Positions 53,381-63,453 of a stretch of 64,000 bases of DNA are shown here, piece after piece (within the stretch, counting starts at the first letter, position 1; each line of letters begins with the position of its first letter). A program made the translations under genes and the position numbers. Origin of the DNA: Methylocystis sp. (GTDB lineage: Bacteria; Pseudomonadota; Alphaproteobacteria; Rhizobiales; Beijerinckiaceae); the NCBI GenBank assembly GCA_002929055.1, contig PERY01000013.1:17412-81411 (forward strand), given 5' to 3'. The notes beneath the pieces are model-generated. The model did no database searches and was not told the origin of the DNA. It saw only the letters and a program-made list of their open reading frames with translations.

Positions 53381-53488
53381 GTTGGCGGCTAGGGTTCCGG
53401 CCTCATTTCGAGGCGTCTGGTCCGAGAGCTGCCGCCTGTGCGGGAGACATCCGCTCGGGACACGGCGGGACAAAATCCCGGGAGACCT
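53381..53488 (+). ncRNA. Guanidine-I riboswitch (ykkC)
   Basis: Conserved blocks in order: GGCTAGGGTTCCGG, CTGGTCCGAGAG, ACGGCGGGACAAAATCCCGGGAGA. The 5' GGCGGC can pair with GCCGCC at 53431. These are the invariant parts of the guanidine-I aptamer. It sits in the leader of an operon with ABC transporter, carboxylase and allophanate hydrolase, the best-known context for this class. Confidence 0.93.
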
Positions 53489-53520
53489 CAGTGGCCAGAA
53501 TTTGGCGACCAAGGTCTTTT
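53483..53520 (+). terminator. Riboswitch-linked intrinsic terminator
   Basis: AGACCT pairs with AGGTCT (inner GCCA/TGGC) followed by TTT. Its 5' arm overlaps the last bases of the aptamer, so guanidine binding should block the terminator: an ON switch. Confidence 0.65.
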
Positions 53521-53560
53521 GCCAGTTTCCGGCCTCGTCGACATGCGAGCGGAGTTGCAC

Positions 53561-54652
53561 ATGGTGTCCTCAACGATTCTCAGGAAGCTCAAATTCGCCG
53601 GCGCGATCGTCGCCAGCGTCGCTGTCGGGGCGCTCGGTTTCGCCCCTCATGCGCAGGCGGCGCAAAAGAAGCAGTTCAAGCTCGCCTGGACGATTTACGT
53701 CGGCTGGATGCCCTGGCAATGGGCCGCCGATCACGGAATCGTGAAGAAATGGGCCGATAAATACGGCATCAAGATCGATGTGGTGCAGGTCAACGACTAC
53801 GCCGAGTCGATCAATCAATACACAGCCGGCGGCTTCGACGCGCTCACCGTCACCAACATGGACGCTCTCTCCACGCCGGCGGTCGGCGGCGTCGACACGA
53901 CGGCGGTGATCGTCGGCGACTTCTCCAACGGCAATGACGCGGTCATTCTGAAAGACAAGACCAAACTGGCAGACATCAAGGGGCAGAAGGTCAATCTCGT
54001 CGAATTCTCCGTCTCGCATTATCTGCTCGCGCGCGCGCTGAGCACGATCGGGCTGAAGGAAAAGGATCTGAAGGTCGTCTCGACGTCCGACGCCGACATG
54101 GTCGCCGCCTGGAAGACCCCGGATGTCACGTCGGTCGTGACGTGGAACCCGCTCGTCGCTGAAATTCTCGCCGACAAGAGCGCGCACAAGGTGTTCGACT
54201 CTTCCCAGATCCCCGGCGAGATCATCGATCTGGCGGTGGTGAACACCGAGACGCTGAAAGACAACCCCAATTTCGGCAAGGCGCTCGCAGGCATCTGGTA
54301 CGAGACGCTCGCCACCATGGTCGCCAAGACGCCGGAGGGCAAGGCCGCGCGCGAGGCGATGGGCAAGTCGTCGGGAACGGACCTCGCCGGCTTCGAGGCG
54401 CAACTCGCAGCGACGAAGCTTTTCGCCACCGCCGAAGAGGCGACGGCCTTCACGCGCAGTCCGGAAATCGGCGCCACAATGGACAAGATCCGCCACTTCC
54501 TCTTCGACCACAGTCTCCTCGGGAACAACGCAAAGTCAGTTGACGCGGTCGGCATTGAATTTGCGGACGGCAAGGTGCTTGGCGACAAGAAAAAGGTGAA
54601 GCTGCGCTTCACGGACGCCTACATGTCCGCTGCGGCGGCGGGGAAACTCTGA
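53561..54652 (+). CDS. ABC transporter substrate-binding protein (guanidine/urea uptake)
   Basis: 363 residues: signal peptide (LKFAGAIVASVAVGALGFAP, ends AQAA), then a TauA/SsuA-type binding protein (WTIYVGWMPWQWAADHGIVK, GGFDALTVTNMDALS). The fold matches the binding proteins annotated as putative urea transporters that accompany urea carboxylase; given the riboswitch, guanidine is the likelier ligand. GGAG lies 7 bases before ATG 53561; ATG 53543 is an alternative. First gene of the operon. Confidence 0.85.
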   Translation: MVSSTILRKLKFAGAIVASVAVGALGFAPHAQAAQKKQFKLAWTIYVGWMPWQWAADHGIVKKWADKYGIKIDVVQVNDYAESINQYTAGGFDALTVTNMDALSTPAVGGVDTTAVIVGDFSNGNDAVILKDKTKLADIKGQKVNLVEFSVSHYLLARALSTIGLKEKDLKVVSTSDADMVAAWKTPDVTSVVTWNPLVAEILADKSAHKVFDSSQIPGEIIDLAVVNTETLKDNPNFGKALAGIWYETLATMVAKTPEGKAAREAMGKSSGTDLAGFEAQLAATKLFATAEEATAFTRSPEIGATMDKIRHFLFDHSLLGNNAKSVDAVGIEFADGKVLGDKKKVKLRFTDAYMSAAAAGKL

Positions 54653-54712
54653 CGCGCAGGGCGGATCGCTCATGTTCGCTCCGGCGCCTTGTTTCGACAA
54701 GAAGGGCCTGCC

Positions 54713-55534
54713 ATGCGCCTGATCAATCGACGTCCGGGACGGGGCGCGGGACGTCTGCTCTCGCTGCTGCCCTTCGCCGCGACGCTCGTCGCCTATCTTG
54801 TCGCCTCGGCCCTGCGTCGCGCAGAGAATCCGGATGACAAGCTGCTGCCGTCCTTTGCTGCGTTCGGCGAGGCGATCAGGCGCATGGCCTTCACGGCCGA
54901 TCCACGCACGGGCGACGTGCTGTTGTGGCTCGACACGGCCGCGAGCCTCGAGCGTCTGATAGTCGCGCTCGCAATCGCAACCGCTATCGGCCTGGTTCTC
55001 GGCGTCGCTATCGGGCTCCTGCCCTATGTGCGGTCGCTCCTTGGGGCCTTCGTGGCTGTCATTTCAATGGTCCCGCCGCTCGCGATTCTTCCGATCCTGT
55101 TCATCACCGTCGGACTCGGCGAAGCCGCGAAAATCGTGCTCATCGTCATCGGCGTCGCGCCTCCGCTGGTGCGAGACATCGCCTTGCGCGTCGGCGACCT
55201 GCCGCCGCAGCAATTCATCAAGGCGCAGACGCTCGGCGCGTCGACATGGACGGTCGTCTGGCGGGTGGCGTTGCCGCAGATTCTGCCGCGCCTCCTCGAC
55301 TCCCTGCGTCTGCAACTTGGTCCCGCGTGGCTGTTCCTCATCGCCGCTGAAGCCATCGCATCGGAATCCGGGCTCGGCTACCGCATCTTCCTCGTGCGCC
55401 GCTATCTCGCGATGGATGTGATCCTGCCCTATGTCGCATGGATCACACTGCTCGCGTTCCTTATGGAGCTTGCACTCCTCGCCCTTCAACGACGCGCCTT
55501 TCCATGGTTCGCGGCGGCGAGGGCGGAGGCATGA
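54713..55534 (+). CDS. ABC transporter permease (guanidine/urea operon)
   Basis: 273 residues, about six helices; permease EAA loop QTLGASTWTVVWRVALPQILP. SsuC/TauC class. ATG 54713 has AAGGG upstream. Overlaps the ATPase gene by 4 bases. Forms the membrane channel for the binding protein upstream. Confidence 0.9.
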   Translation: MRLINRRPGRGAGRLLSLLPFAATLVAYLVASALRRAENPDDKLLPSFAAFGEAIRRMAFTADPRTGDVLLWLDTAASLERLIVALAIATAIGLVLGVAIGLLPYVRSLLGAFVAVISMVPPLAILPILFITVGLGEAAKIVLIVIGVAPPLVRDIALRVGDLPPQQFIKAQTLGASTWTVVWRVALPQILPRLLDSLRLQLGPAWLFLIAAEAIASESGLGYRIFLVRRYLAMDVILPYVAWITLLAFLMELALLALQRRAFPWFAAARAEA

Positions 55535-56379
55535 GCACGATCACGATCAGAAATGTCTGGAAGGAATATGGCGATCTTGTCGTGCTCGAGGACATCAACC
55601 TCGAGATTGCGCCGCGCGCGTTTGTCGCGCTAGTCGGTCCTTCCGGCTGCGGCAAAACGACATTTCTGAAGATGCTTCTCTCGGAGGAGTTGCCGACGCG
55701 CGGCGTCATCGAACTGGACGGCGCACCAATTCCGCGCGAGCCGAGCGTGGAGCGCGGCGTGGTCTTTCAGCGCTATTCCGTGTTTCCGCATCTCACCGTG
55801 CTGGGCAATGTGCTGTTGGGCCGCGACCTGCAGGCGGGAGGCGTTCGCGGCGCGCTCTTCGGGCGCGTATTTGGCGCGCAGCGCGTCGCCGCCGAGAAGG
55901 AAGCGCGGGAGCTGCTGACCGCCGTGGGCCTCGCCGGCGCCGAGGCGAAATATCCAGCGCAGCTTTCCGGCGGCATGCAGCAACGGCTCGCGCTCGCGCA
56001 GGCGCTGATCGCCCGGCCAAAGGTGCTTCTGCTCGACGAACCTTTCGGCGCGCTCGATCCGGGGATCAGGACGGATATTCATGTGCTGATGCGCAAGTTG
56101 TGGCACGAACGCGCGCTCACCGTGGTCATGGTCACGCATGATCTCTCTGAAGCCTTCAAGCTCGGGACGCGCGTCGTCGCCTTCGAGCGGCGCCGCAATG
56201 AGCCGACCGACGGCGGACGCTACGGCGCGATCATCGGCCGCGATATTCAGATATGGCCGACCCGCGTCGCCGGCGTGCAACAGCGCTCCGACCAGATTTC
56301 CGCTTCCGGCCGGGACGACCCGCTGCCGCAGTCCGAACAACGCCGGGACGACCCGGCTCTGAACGGAGCAGCAGGATGA
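55531..56379 (+). CDS. ABC transporter ATP-binding protein (guanidine/urea operon)
   Basis: 282 residues. Walker [15 protein letters not shown] loop [12 protein letters not shown], signature [16 protein letters not shown], Walker [14 protein letters not shown], switch VTHDLSEAF. The C-terminal 60 residues are a hydrophilic tail ([13 protein letters not shown], rich in Asp/Arg) not needed for the ATPase core. ATG 55531 overlaps the permease stop; the 3' end overlaps the next gene. Confidence 0.92.
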   Translation: MSTITIRNVWKEYGDLVVLEDINLEIAPRAFVALVGPSGCGKTTFLKMLLSEELPTRGVIELDGAPIPREPSVERGVVFQRYSVFPHLTVLGNVLLGRDLQAGGVRGALFGRVFGAQRVAAEKEARELLTAVGLAGAEAKYPAQLSGGMQQRLALAQALIARPKVLLLDEPFGALDPGIRTDIHVLMRKLWHERALTVVMVTHDLSEAFKLGTRVVAFERRRNEPTDGGRYGAIIGRDIQIWPTRVAGVQQRSDQISASGRDDPLPQSEQRRDDPALNGAAG

Positions 56380-57218
56380 ATGCGCTGCAAGACAACGCCA
56401 GAAACGCAGCGGACGTCGCTGCGATGATCGCCGAGAACCGCAAGCGTTATGAAGAACTGAAGGCCGCGGGAAGCAGCGCCGCGCCGCGCGCTCTCCCGCC
56501 GCCCACGCCACGCGACCAGGCGCTGCAACCTCCGCCGAACCTTCGCAGAAGGGAGACGATCCCTGGCGGCTGGTACTGGACCGCACGGCTCAAGCGCGGC
56601 GAGGCGCTGCGTCTTCTCAACGTCTCGGGCACGCCCGGCGTGACCTTCTTCGCCTGGAACGCTCAGGATGCCTCCGAGCGCTACAACAGCGCTGACACCG
56701 TCAAGGTCCAGTGGATGAGCGAAATGCGCAAGGGGCGTGTCCTCCTCTCCGACATGGGACGCGTGCTCTTCTCCATCATAGAGGATAGCTGCTGCGCGCA
56801 TGATGCGATCGTCGGGGGCTCAACGCCGGCGTCGAACCAGCGTAAGTATGGCGACGCCGGCCTGCGGTCGACGCGCGAGAACTTCATCCTTGCCGCCGGC
56901 AAGCTCGGATTGGGCGTGCGCGACCTCGCGCCGGCGATCACCTTCTTCGCGCCTGTGGCGATTGAGGATGGCCGTGCGGTGTGGCGTGAAGGCGTCGTGC
57001 AGAAGGGCGACTTTCTCGATCTGCGCGCCGAACTCGATGTCCTGGTCGCGGTTTCGAATTGCCCGCATCCACTGGCGCCCGATGCCGCGTTCGAGCCCGG
57101 ACCCGTCGAAGCGATTGTCTTCCCTGCTCCGGAAGCAGGGCACGACGATCTTTGTCGCACCGCGACGGCGGAAGCCGCGCGCGCGTTCGAGAACAACGCC
57201 ATTTATCTGAACGGCTGA
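56376..57218 (+). CDS. Urea-amidolyase-associated protein 1 / carboxyguanidine deiminase subunit
   Basis: 280 residues of the UAAP1 (DUF1989-like) family: ETIPGGWYWTARLKRGEALR, NAQDASERYNSADTVK and the Cys pair DSCCAHDAIVGG. With its partner it makes the heterodimeric carboxyguanidine deiminase CgdAB, which turns carboxyguanidine into allophanate (known from Pseudomonas). ATG 56376 overlaps the ATPase stop; its long upstream frame is a shadow. Confidence 0.88.
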   Translation: MNALQDNARNAADVAAMIAENRKRYEELKAAGSSAAPRALPPPTPRDQALQPPPNLRRRETIPGGWYWTARLKRGEALRLLNVSGTPGVTFFAWNAQDASERYNSADTVKVQWMSEMRKGRVLLSDMGRVLFSIIEDSCCAHDAIVGGSTPASNQRKYGDAGLRSTRENFILAAGKLGLGVRDLAPAITFFAPVAIEDGRAVWREGVVQKGDFLDLRAELDVLVAVSNCPHPLAPDAAFEPGPVEAIVFPAPEAGHDDLCRTATAEAARAFENNAIYLNG

Positions 57219-57229
57219 GGACCGCCCCC

Positions 57230-57910
57230 ATGAGCAGCACCGTCACGACGCTCGCGACGGCGTCCGCCTTCTTTGCGGCGCCCGTCATCGATCCCGACAA
57301 GGCGATCTACGAATTCATCATTCCCGCCAACAAGCCCTGGTCGCATATCGTCGAAAAGGGCCAGATTTTGCGGATCATCGATCTCGAAGGCCAGCAGGCC
57401 GTCGACACGCTTTTCTACAATGCGCACGACACAAGCGAACGCTACAGCGCGCAGGACACCATCCTGACGCAGGGTGGACCCTATGTGACGACCGGCACGC
57501 GGCTGATGTCCAATGAAGGAAATGTGCTGGGCGTTGTTGTCGCCGACAGTTGCGGCCGTCACGACACCTCCGCCGGCGCCTGCTCCTGCGAGGCGAACAC
57601 AGCGCGCTTTGGCCATCACACGCGCTACATGCACGCCTGCCGCGAGAACTTCCTCATCGAAGTGGCAAAGCACGACATGACGAAGCGCGACATCGTGCCC
57701 AACATCAATTTCTTCATGAATGTGCCGATCGAGCCGGACGGCCGACTCGCCATTGTCGATGGCGTGTCCAGCCCCGGCGATTATGTGGACGTGCTCGCCG
57801 CGACAGATATCATTGCCGTCATCTCCAATTGTCCGCAGATCAACAATCCTTGCAACGGGTTCAATCCAACGCCCGTCAAGGTCTTGATCTTCGACCCCGC
57901 GATTGCGTGA
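57230..57910 (+). CDS. Urea-amidolyase-associated protein 2 / carboxyguanidine deiminase subunit
   Basis: 226 residues, UAAP2: GQILRIIDLEGQQAVDTLFY, NAHDTSERYSAQDTI and the metal-site region DSCGRHDTSAGACSCEANT. Partner of the preceding gene in CgdAB. It starts 11 bases after UAAP1 and ends 4 bases before the carboxylase. Confidence 0.9.
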   Translation: MSSTVTTLATASAFFAAPVIDPDKAIYEFIIPANKPWSHIVEKGQILRIIDLEGQQAVDTLFYNAHDTSERYSAQDTILTQGGPYVTTGTRLMSNEGNVLGVVVADSCGRHDTSAGACSCEANTARFGHHTRYMHACRENFLIEVAKHDMTKRDIVPNINFFMNVPIEPDGRLAIVDGVSSPGDYVDVLAATDIIAVISNCPQINNPCNGFNPTPVKVLIFDPAIA

Positions 57911-57914
57911 CGCC

Positions 57915-60900
57915 ATGTTCGAGAAAGTTCTCGTCGCCAACCGGGGCGAAATCGCCGGCAGGGTGATCCGCACGCTGCGCCGTCTCGGCATTGCGTCGGT
58001 CGCCGTCTATTCCGACGCCGACCGCTTCACGCGGCCTGTGCTCGACGCGGATGAACGTGTGCGCATCGGAACCGCGCCCGCGAAGGACAGCTATCTTGAC
58101 ATCGAGGCGATCATCGCCGCGTGCAGGGCGACGGGCGCGAAGGCGGTCCATCCCGGCTATGGCTTTCTTTCCGAGAACGCCGGCTTTGCTGAGCGACTGG
58201 CCGCGGAGGGCATCGTTTTCATCGGGCCAAAACCATCGCATCTGCGCGACTTCGGGCTCAAGCACACGGCGCGCGAGATCGCCGCACGTTGCGGCGCGCC
58301 GTTGCTGCCGGGAAGCGACATCCTCGCCAGCATAGACGAAGCCATCGCCGCCGCGGAGCAGGTCGGCTACCCCGTGATGCTGAAAAGCACGGCGGGCGGC
58401 GGCGGGATCGGCATGCAGCTTTGTCACGACGCGGAGGAGCTCGCGATGAAATTCGCGGCCGTGCAGCGCATGGCCAGCGCGAGCTTCGGCGACGCACGCG
58501 TCTTCGTCGAACGCTTCATTCCCGTCGCGCGCCATGTCGAGGTGCAGATATTTGGCCTCGGCGACGGGCACGTTCTTGCGCTCGGCGAACGCGATTGCTC
58601 GCTGCAGCGCCGAAATCAGAAAGTCGTCGAGGAGACGCCGGCGCCGGGATTGTCGGCTGACGTGCGCAAGCGCCTGCACGCCGCGGCGATCTCGCTCGGC
58701 GAGGCGGTGGCCTATGAATCCGCCGGCACGGTTGAGTTCATCTACGACGTCGCGCGCGAGGATTTCTACTTTCTAGAGGTCAACACGCGGCTGCAGGTCG
58801 AGCATCCTGTCACCGAGTCCGTCTATGGCGTCGATCTCGTGGAATGGATGATCCGCCAGGCTGCGGGCGCGTTCTCGCCGCCCGCGCAGGAGTCGCTCAT
58901 TCCCATAGGCGTGGCGATCGAAGCGCGCGTCTATGCGGAGAACCCGCAGGCTGATTTTCGTCCCTCGACGGGCGTCGTCACGCAGCTCTCCTGGCCACAG
59001 GATGCGCGCATCGACGGCTGGATCGAAACCGGAAGCGAAGTCACGCCCTATTACGATCCCATGCTCGCAAAGATCATCGTGCATGCGGAAGATCGCGCGC
59101 TTGCGATCGCAAAGATGCAGGCCGCGCTCGCCGCGACGCGCTTGCATGGATTTGAGACGAACCTCGACTATCTCGGCGCTGTGACGGCGTCGCCCGAATT
59201 TGTGACAGGCGAGGTGTCGACCGGTCTCCTCAAGACCTTCCCTTTCACGCCGCGCGCTATCGAGGTGATCGCTCCGGGGGCGCAGACGAGCGTGCAGGAT
59301 TGGCCGGGACGCCTCGGCTTGTGGAATGTCGGCGTGCCGCCGTCCGGCCCGATGGATTCCCGCTCACATCGTCTTGCGAACCGTATCGTCGGCAATGACG
59401 AAAGCGCCGCCGCGCTCGAATGCACCGTCGTCGGTCCGACGCTCCGCTTCCAATGCGACGCCAGGATTGCGCTCGCCGGCGCCTTCATGCCGGCGACTCT
59501 GGATGGAGAGACGATCCCCCATTTCGCGCCTGTTACGGTGAAGGCCGGGCAGAATCTCACGCTCGGCGCGATCGAGGGGCCGGGTCAGCGAACCTATCTC
59601 GCAATTGCAGGCGGCGTCGATGCGCCGCTGTTTCTGGAGTCGAGGGCGGCCTTCACGCTCGGGCGCTTCGGCGGCCATGCAACGGGCGCTCTGCGCGCCG
59701 GTGACGTGCTGAAGATCGCAACAGCGCCCAAGGGCCGCGCCGCGCCGGCTGCGCCGGAGGACATTCCGCAACTCGTTCGCGAATGGACCATAGATGTGCG
59801 TTCCGGCCCGCATGGCGCGCCGGATTTCTTCGAGCCCGAGGACATGGAGGATCTCTTCTCCGCGAGATACGAGGTGCATTTCAACAGTGCGCGCACCGGC
59901 GTTCGGCTGATCGGCCCGCAGCCGCGCTGGGCGCGCAAGGATGGCGGCGAGGCGGGGCTTCATCCCTCGAACATCCACGACAACGCCTATGCCATCGGCG
60001 CGATCGACTTCACCGGCGACATGCCGATCATTCTGGGGCCAGACGGCCCCAGTCTCGGCGGCTTTGTTTGCCCGGCGGTGATTTCCCGCGACGATCTCTG
60101 GAAGATCGGCCAATTGAAGCCCGGCGACGGCGTGCGCTTCACTCCCGGCGACGGCTATGTCGCCTCGGCGCCGCGCAACGGCGCTGGACAACAACGCCAG
60201 CGACTCGCCGATGGCGCCCGGCTGCAGAGTCCGATCCTTGATGACATCGAGGATGGTCCAACAAGAGTTGTTTACCGGCGAGCGGGCGACGACTATCTCC
60301 TCGTCGAATACGGACCCATGACGCTGGATATCGCCCTGCGTCTGCGCGTGCATCTCCTTGCGGAGGCGTTGAGCGCTGCAAGGCTGCCCGGAATCATCGA
60401 TCTCACCCCTGGCATTCGCTCGCTTCAGATTCATTTCGACAGCGCTATCCTCTCCGGCCCGCGCCTTCTCGACTTCCTGCAACACATCGAATCGGGGCTG
60501 CCCGACGCGAATGAGGTGACGCTGCCTTCACGCATTGTTCATCTGCCACTGTCGTGGAACGACCCTTCCGTGCGGCTGGCGATGCGCAAATATCAGGAGC
60601 TCGTGCGCCCTGACGCGCCGTGGTGTCCTTCAAACATCGAATTCATCCGCCGCATAAACGGCCTGCCGACGACAGACGCCGTGCGCGATATCGTGTTCTC
60701 CGCGGATTATCTCGTGCTGGGGTTGGGAGACGTCTATCTCGGCGCCCCCGTAGCTACGCCCATGGACCCGCGTCATCGGCTGGTGACGACGAAATACAAC
60801 CCCGCGCGCACCTGGACGCCGGAGAATGCAGTGGGCATCGGCGGCGCCTATCTGTGCGTCTATGGCATGGAGGGACCGGGCGGCTATCAACTTTTCGGCC

Positions 60901-61484
60901 GCACGATCCAGATGTGGAACTCATGGCGCACCACCCGTGAATTCGCGCCCGGCAGTCCCTGGCTGCTGCGTTTCTTCGACCGCATCCGCTTTTTTCCCGT
61001 CACGGAAACCGAACTTGCAGAGGCGCGTGAAGCATTCCCGCACGGCGCCTATCCGGTGCGGATCGAGGAGACGCGTTTTTGCTATCGCGACTACGTCGGT
61101 GAGCTCGACAAGCATGCGGACAGCATCGCCGCCTTCAAATCACGTCAACATGCGGCTTTCGAAGCGGAGCGCGCCGACTGGAAGGCGAGGGGCCTCGATA
61201 GCTTTGTGTCGGACGACGGCGGCGCCCCGGGCGGTGAGATTGACGCTCTGCCGCCGGGCGCCATCGGCGTGTCAGCTCACATCACCGGAAATGTCTGGAA
61301 GATTCTTGTCGAAGAGGGCGCGCTGATCGAGCGCGGTCAGCCGGTGATTGTCATCGAATCCATGAAGATGGAGATGGAAATCGTGGCGCCGGCCTCGGGA
61401 CGCGTCGCGCAGATTCGATGCCAGCAGGGGCGCACCGTTCGCGCCGGCGACACAGTCGCCGTTCTTGACGAGATCAGCGCATGA
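57915..61484 (+). CDS. uca: Urea/guanidine carboxylase (biotin-dependent)
   Basis: 1189 residues. Biotin carboxylase domain 1-450 (ANRGEIAGRVIRTLRR, ATP glycine loop KSTAGGGGIGM at about 157, and VNTRLQVEHPVTE); allophanate-hydrolase-subunit-2-like carboxyltransferase from about 455 (GAQTSVQDWPGRLG); subunit-1-like domain from about 800 (YGPMTLDIALRLRV); biotinyl domain with Lys1151 in ESMKMEME. Enzymes in guanidine-I operons with UAAP1/2 carboxylate guanidine to carboxyguanidine rather than urea. Whether this one prefers guanidine depends on active-site residues I have not aligned. ATG 57915 sets the start. Confidence 0.92.
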   Translation: MFEKVLVANRGEIAGRVIRTLRRLGIASVAVYSDADRFTRPVLDADERVRIGTAPAKDSYLDIEAIIAACRATGAKAVHPGYGFLSENAGFAERLAAEGIVFIGPKPSHLRDFGLKHTAREIAARCGAPLLPGSDILASIDEAIAAAEQVGYPVMLKSTAGGGGIGMQLCHDAEELAMKFAAVQRMASASFGDARVFVERFIPVARHVEVQIFGLGDGHVLALGERDCSLQRRNQKVVEETPAPGLSADVRKRLHAAAISLGEAVAYESAGTVEFIYDVAREDFYFLEVNTRLQVEHPVTESVYGVDLVEWMIRQAAGAFSPPAQESLIPIGVAIEARVYAENPQADFRPSTGVVTQLSWPQDARIDGWIETGSEVTPYYDPMLAKIIVHAEDRALAIAKMQAALAATRLHGFETNLDYLGAVTASPEFVTGEVSTGLLKTFPFTPRAIEVIAPGAQTSVQDWPGRLGLWNVGVPPSGPMDSRSHRLANRIVGNDESAAALECTVVGPTLRFQCDARIALAGAFMPATLDGETIPHFAPVTVKAGQNLTLGAIEGPGQRTYLAIAGGVDAPLFLESRAAFTLGRFGGHATGALRAGDVLKIATAPKGRAAPAAPEDIPQLVREWTIDVRSGPHGAPDFFEPEDMEDLFSARYEVHFNSARTGVRLIGPQPRWARKDGGEAGLHPSNIHDNAYAIGAIDFTGDMPIILGPDGPSLGGFVCPAVISRDDLWKIGQLKPGDGVRFTPGDGYVASAPRNGAGQQRQRLADGARLQSPILDDIEDGPTRVVYRRAGDDYLLVEYGPMTLDIALRLRVHLLAEALSAARLPGIIDLTPGIRSLQIHFDSAILSGPRLLDFLQHIESGLPDANEVTLPSRIVHLPLSWNDPSVRLAMRKYQELVRPDAPWCPSNIEFIRRINGLPTTDAVRDIVFSADYLVLGLGDVYLGAPVATPMDPRHRLVTTKYNPARTWTPENAVGIGGAYLCVYGMEGPGGYQLFGRTIQMWNSWRTTREFAPGSPWLLRFFDRIRFFPVTETELAEAREAFPHGAYPVRIEETRFCYRDYVGELDKHADSIAAFKSRQHAAFEAERADWKARGLDSFVSDDGGAPGGEIDALPPGAIGVSAHITGNVWKILVEEGALIERGQPVIVIESMKMEMEIVAPASGRVAQIRCQQGRTVRAGDTVAVLDEISA

Positions 61485-63277
61485 TCCCCGCAGTACTCGA
61501 CATTGCTTCGCTTGAAGCAGGCTATCGCGGCGGCGCCTTCACGCCGCTGGATGTTGCACACGCCTTGCTGGCGCGCATCGCGGAAGGCGCAGATCAGTCT
61601 GTCTGGATTTCCCGCCGGTCGGACCATGATATCCTCGCGGAGGCGCGCGCGTTGACGGCACGCGGCCCGAGCGGCGCTCTTTGGGGCGTTCCCTTCGCGG
61701 TGAAGGACAATATCGACGCGCTCGGTCTACCCACTACCGCGGCCTGTCCGGCCTTCGCCTATCAACCTGAAGCCGACGCTTTCGCGGTGGCGAATCTGAA
61801 GGCTGAGGGCGCGCTTCTCATCGGCAAGACCAATCTGGACCAGTTCGCGACGGGGTTGAACGGGACGCGTTCACCCTACGGCGCGCCACGTTGCGTCTTT
61901 AATTCCGATTACGTCTCGGGCGGCTCGTCTTCGGGGTCGGCTGTCGCTGTCGCGTCGGGACAGGTTTCTTTCGCGCTCGGCACGGACACCGCCGGTTCCG
62001 GACGCGTGCCGGCCGCCTTCAATAATATCGTCGGGGTCAAACCGACGCGCGGACTGATCTCCACGACCGGCGTCGTGCCTGCCTGCCGCAGTCTCGACTG
62101 CGTGACTGCTTTCGCAGTGACCGTCGGGGATGCGGATCGCGTGCGCCGGGTCTTGCAGGGCGACGATCCATTCGATGCGTATGCACGAGCGATGACGGTG
62201 CGTTCGCTGCCCCTTGAACGTTTTCGCTTCGGCGTGCTCGCCGAGCGGGACCGCGAATTTTTCGGCGATCACGAGACAGGCGCTCTCTATGACGCCGCAA
62301 TCGGGCGGCTTGAAGCTCTGGGCGGCGCCGCCGTCGCAATCGATTATGCGCCGTTCCGCGACTGCGCGGCCTTGTTGTACGGCGGCCCGTGGGTGGCGGA
62401 ACGTCTCGCCGCCATCGAAACATTCTTCGCACAGCACGCCGGCGAGATGAACGCCACAGTGCGCGACATCATCGCCGGCGCGCAAGGCGTCAGCGCGGTC
62501 GAGGCATTCCGCGGCGCCTATGCGCTCGAAGCATTTCGCAAGGCGGCGGCGCGCGAGTGGGCCAAAGCCGATTTCCTGCTGCTGCCGACCGCCCCGACCA
62601 TCTACAGCATCGACGATATGCTGGGAGACCCAATTGCGCTCAACGCCAATCTCGGTCGCTACACCAATTTCGTCAATCTGCTCGACTGCTGCGCCATCGC
62701 CATTCCCGCAGGCTTTCGCCAGGACGGATTGCCGGCGGGCGTTACGCTCATCGCGCCGGCTTTCGCGGACGATGCGCTCGCGGTGATCGCCGACCGCCTG
62801 CATCGCGCCGCGCCTTTCGGCATGGGCCGTGATGCTTCCGCCACCCTGCCGCGGGAAAGCGCGCTCGCCATGGAAAGCAAAACTCTGATTCCCATTGTTG
62901 TCGTCGGCGCGCATCTGACCGGCATGCCGCTGAACCATCAACTCACCGATGCAGGCGGCGTCCTGATCAAGACATGCCGCACGGCCGGCGACTACCGCCT
63001 CTTCGTTCTACCCGACACGACGCCGCCAAAGCCGGGGCTGGTGCGAGAGCCTGGCTTCGCGGGAATGGGATTGGACGTCGAGGTATGGGGCCTCTCGCAA
63101 GCGGCCTTCGGCGCTTTCGTCGCGGCGATCCCGGCGCCTCTCGGGATTGGCAAGATCATGCTCGACGACGGCGCGCAGGCGAGCGGCTTTCTTTGCGAAT
63201 CATACGCTGTGCGGGATGCGCAGGACATCACCGAACTCGGCGGATGGCGCGCCTATATCGCAGCGCAGTCTTCGTGA
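61481..63277 (+). CDS. atzF: Allophanate hydrolase
   Basis: 598 residues. Amidase-signature triad Lys75 (AVKDNIDA), Ser149 (GGSSSGSAV) and Ser173 (TDTAGSGRVPAA), with spacing as in characterised AtzF. The C-terminal part (about 465-598, LIPIVVVGAHLTGMPLNHQL) is the AtzF-specific domain. It hydrolyses allophanate to ammonium and CO2, completing guanidine breakdown. ATG 61481 overlaps the carboxylase stop. Confidence 0.95.
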   Translation: MIPAVLDIASLEAGYRGGAFTPLDVAHALLARIAEGADQSVWISRRSDHDILAEARALTARGPSGALWGVPFAVKDNIDALGLPTTAACPAFAYQPEADAFAVANLKAEGALLIGKTNLDQFATGLNGTRSPYGAPRCVFNSDYVSGGSSSGSAVAVASGQVSFALGTDTAGSGRVPAAFNNIVGVKPTRGLISTTGVVPACRSLDCVTAFAVTVGDADRVRRVLQGDDPFDAYARAMTVRSLPLERFRFGVLAERDREFFGDHETGALYDAAIGRLEALGGAAVAIDYAPFRDCAALLYGGPWVAERLAAIETFFAQHAGEMNATVRDIIAGAQGVSAVEAFRGAYALEAFRKAAAREWAKADFLLLPTAPTIYSIDDMLGDPIALNANLGRYTNFVNLLDCCAIAIPAGFRQDGLPAGVTLIAPAFADDALAVIADRLHRAAPFGMGRDASATLPRESALAMESKTLIPIVVVGAHLTGMPLNHQLTDAGGVLIKTCRTAGDYRLFVLPDTTPPKPGLVREPGFAGMGLDVEVWGLSQAAFGAFVAAIPAPLGIGKIMLDDGAQASGFLCESYAVRDAQDITELGGWRAYIAAQSS

Positions 63278-63453
63278 AGCGTACAATGCCGGACGATGTT
63301 CGTGACATTTTCGCAACGCGCGGAATCAAAAGAGAGAGCGAGACGCCGCCTTGTCTGTCGATTAGGCAAATGAGCAAAAACGCGGCTTGCCGAGTTCAAG
63401 CTTCGCAAGTTTAAATTCAATCTAATACGCAGGCCGAAACCGGAGTTGCTTGG

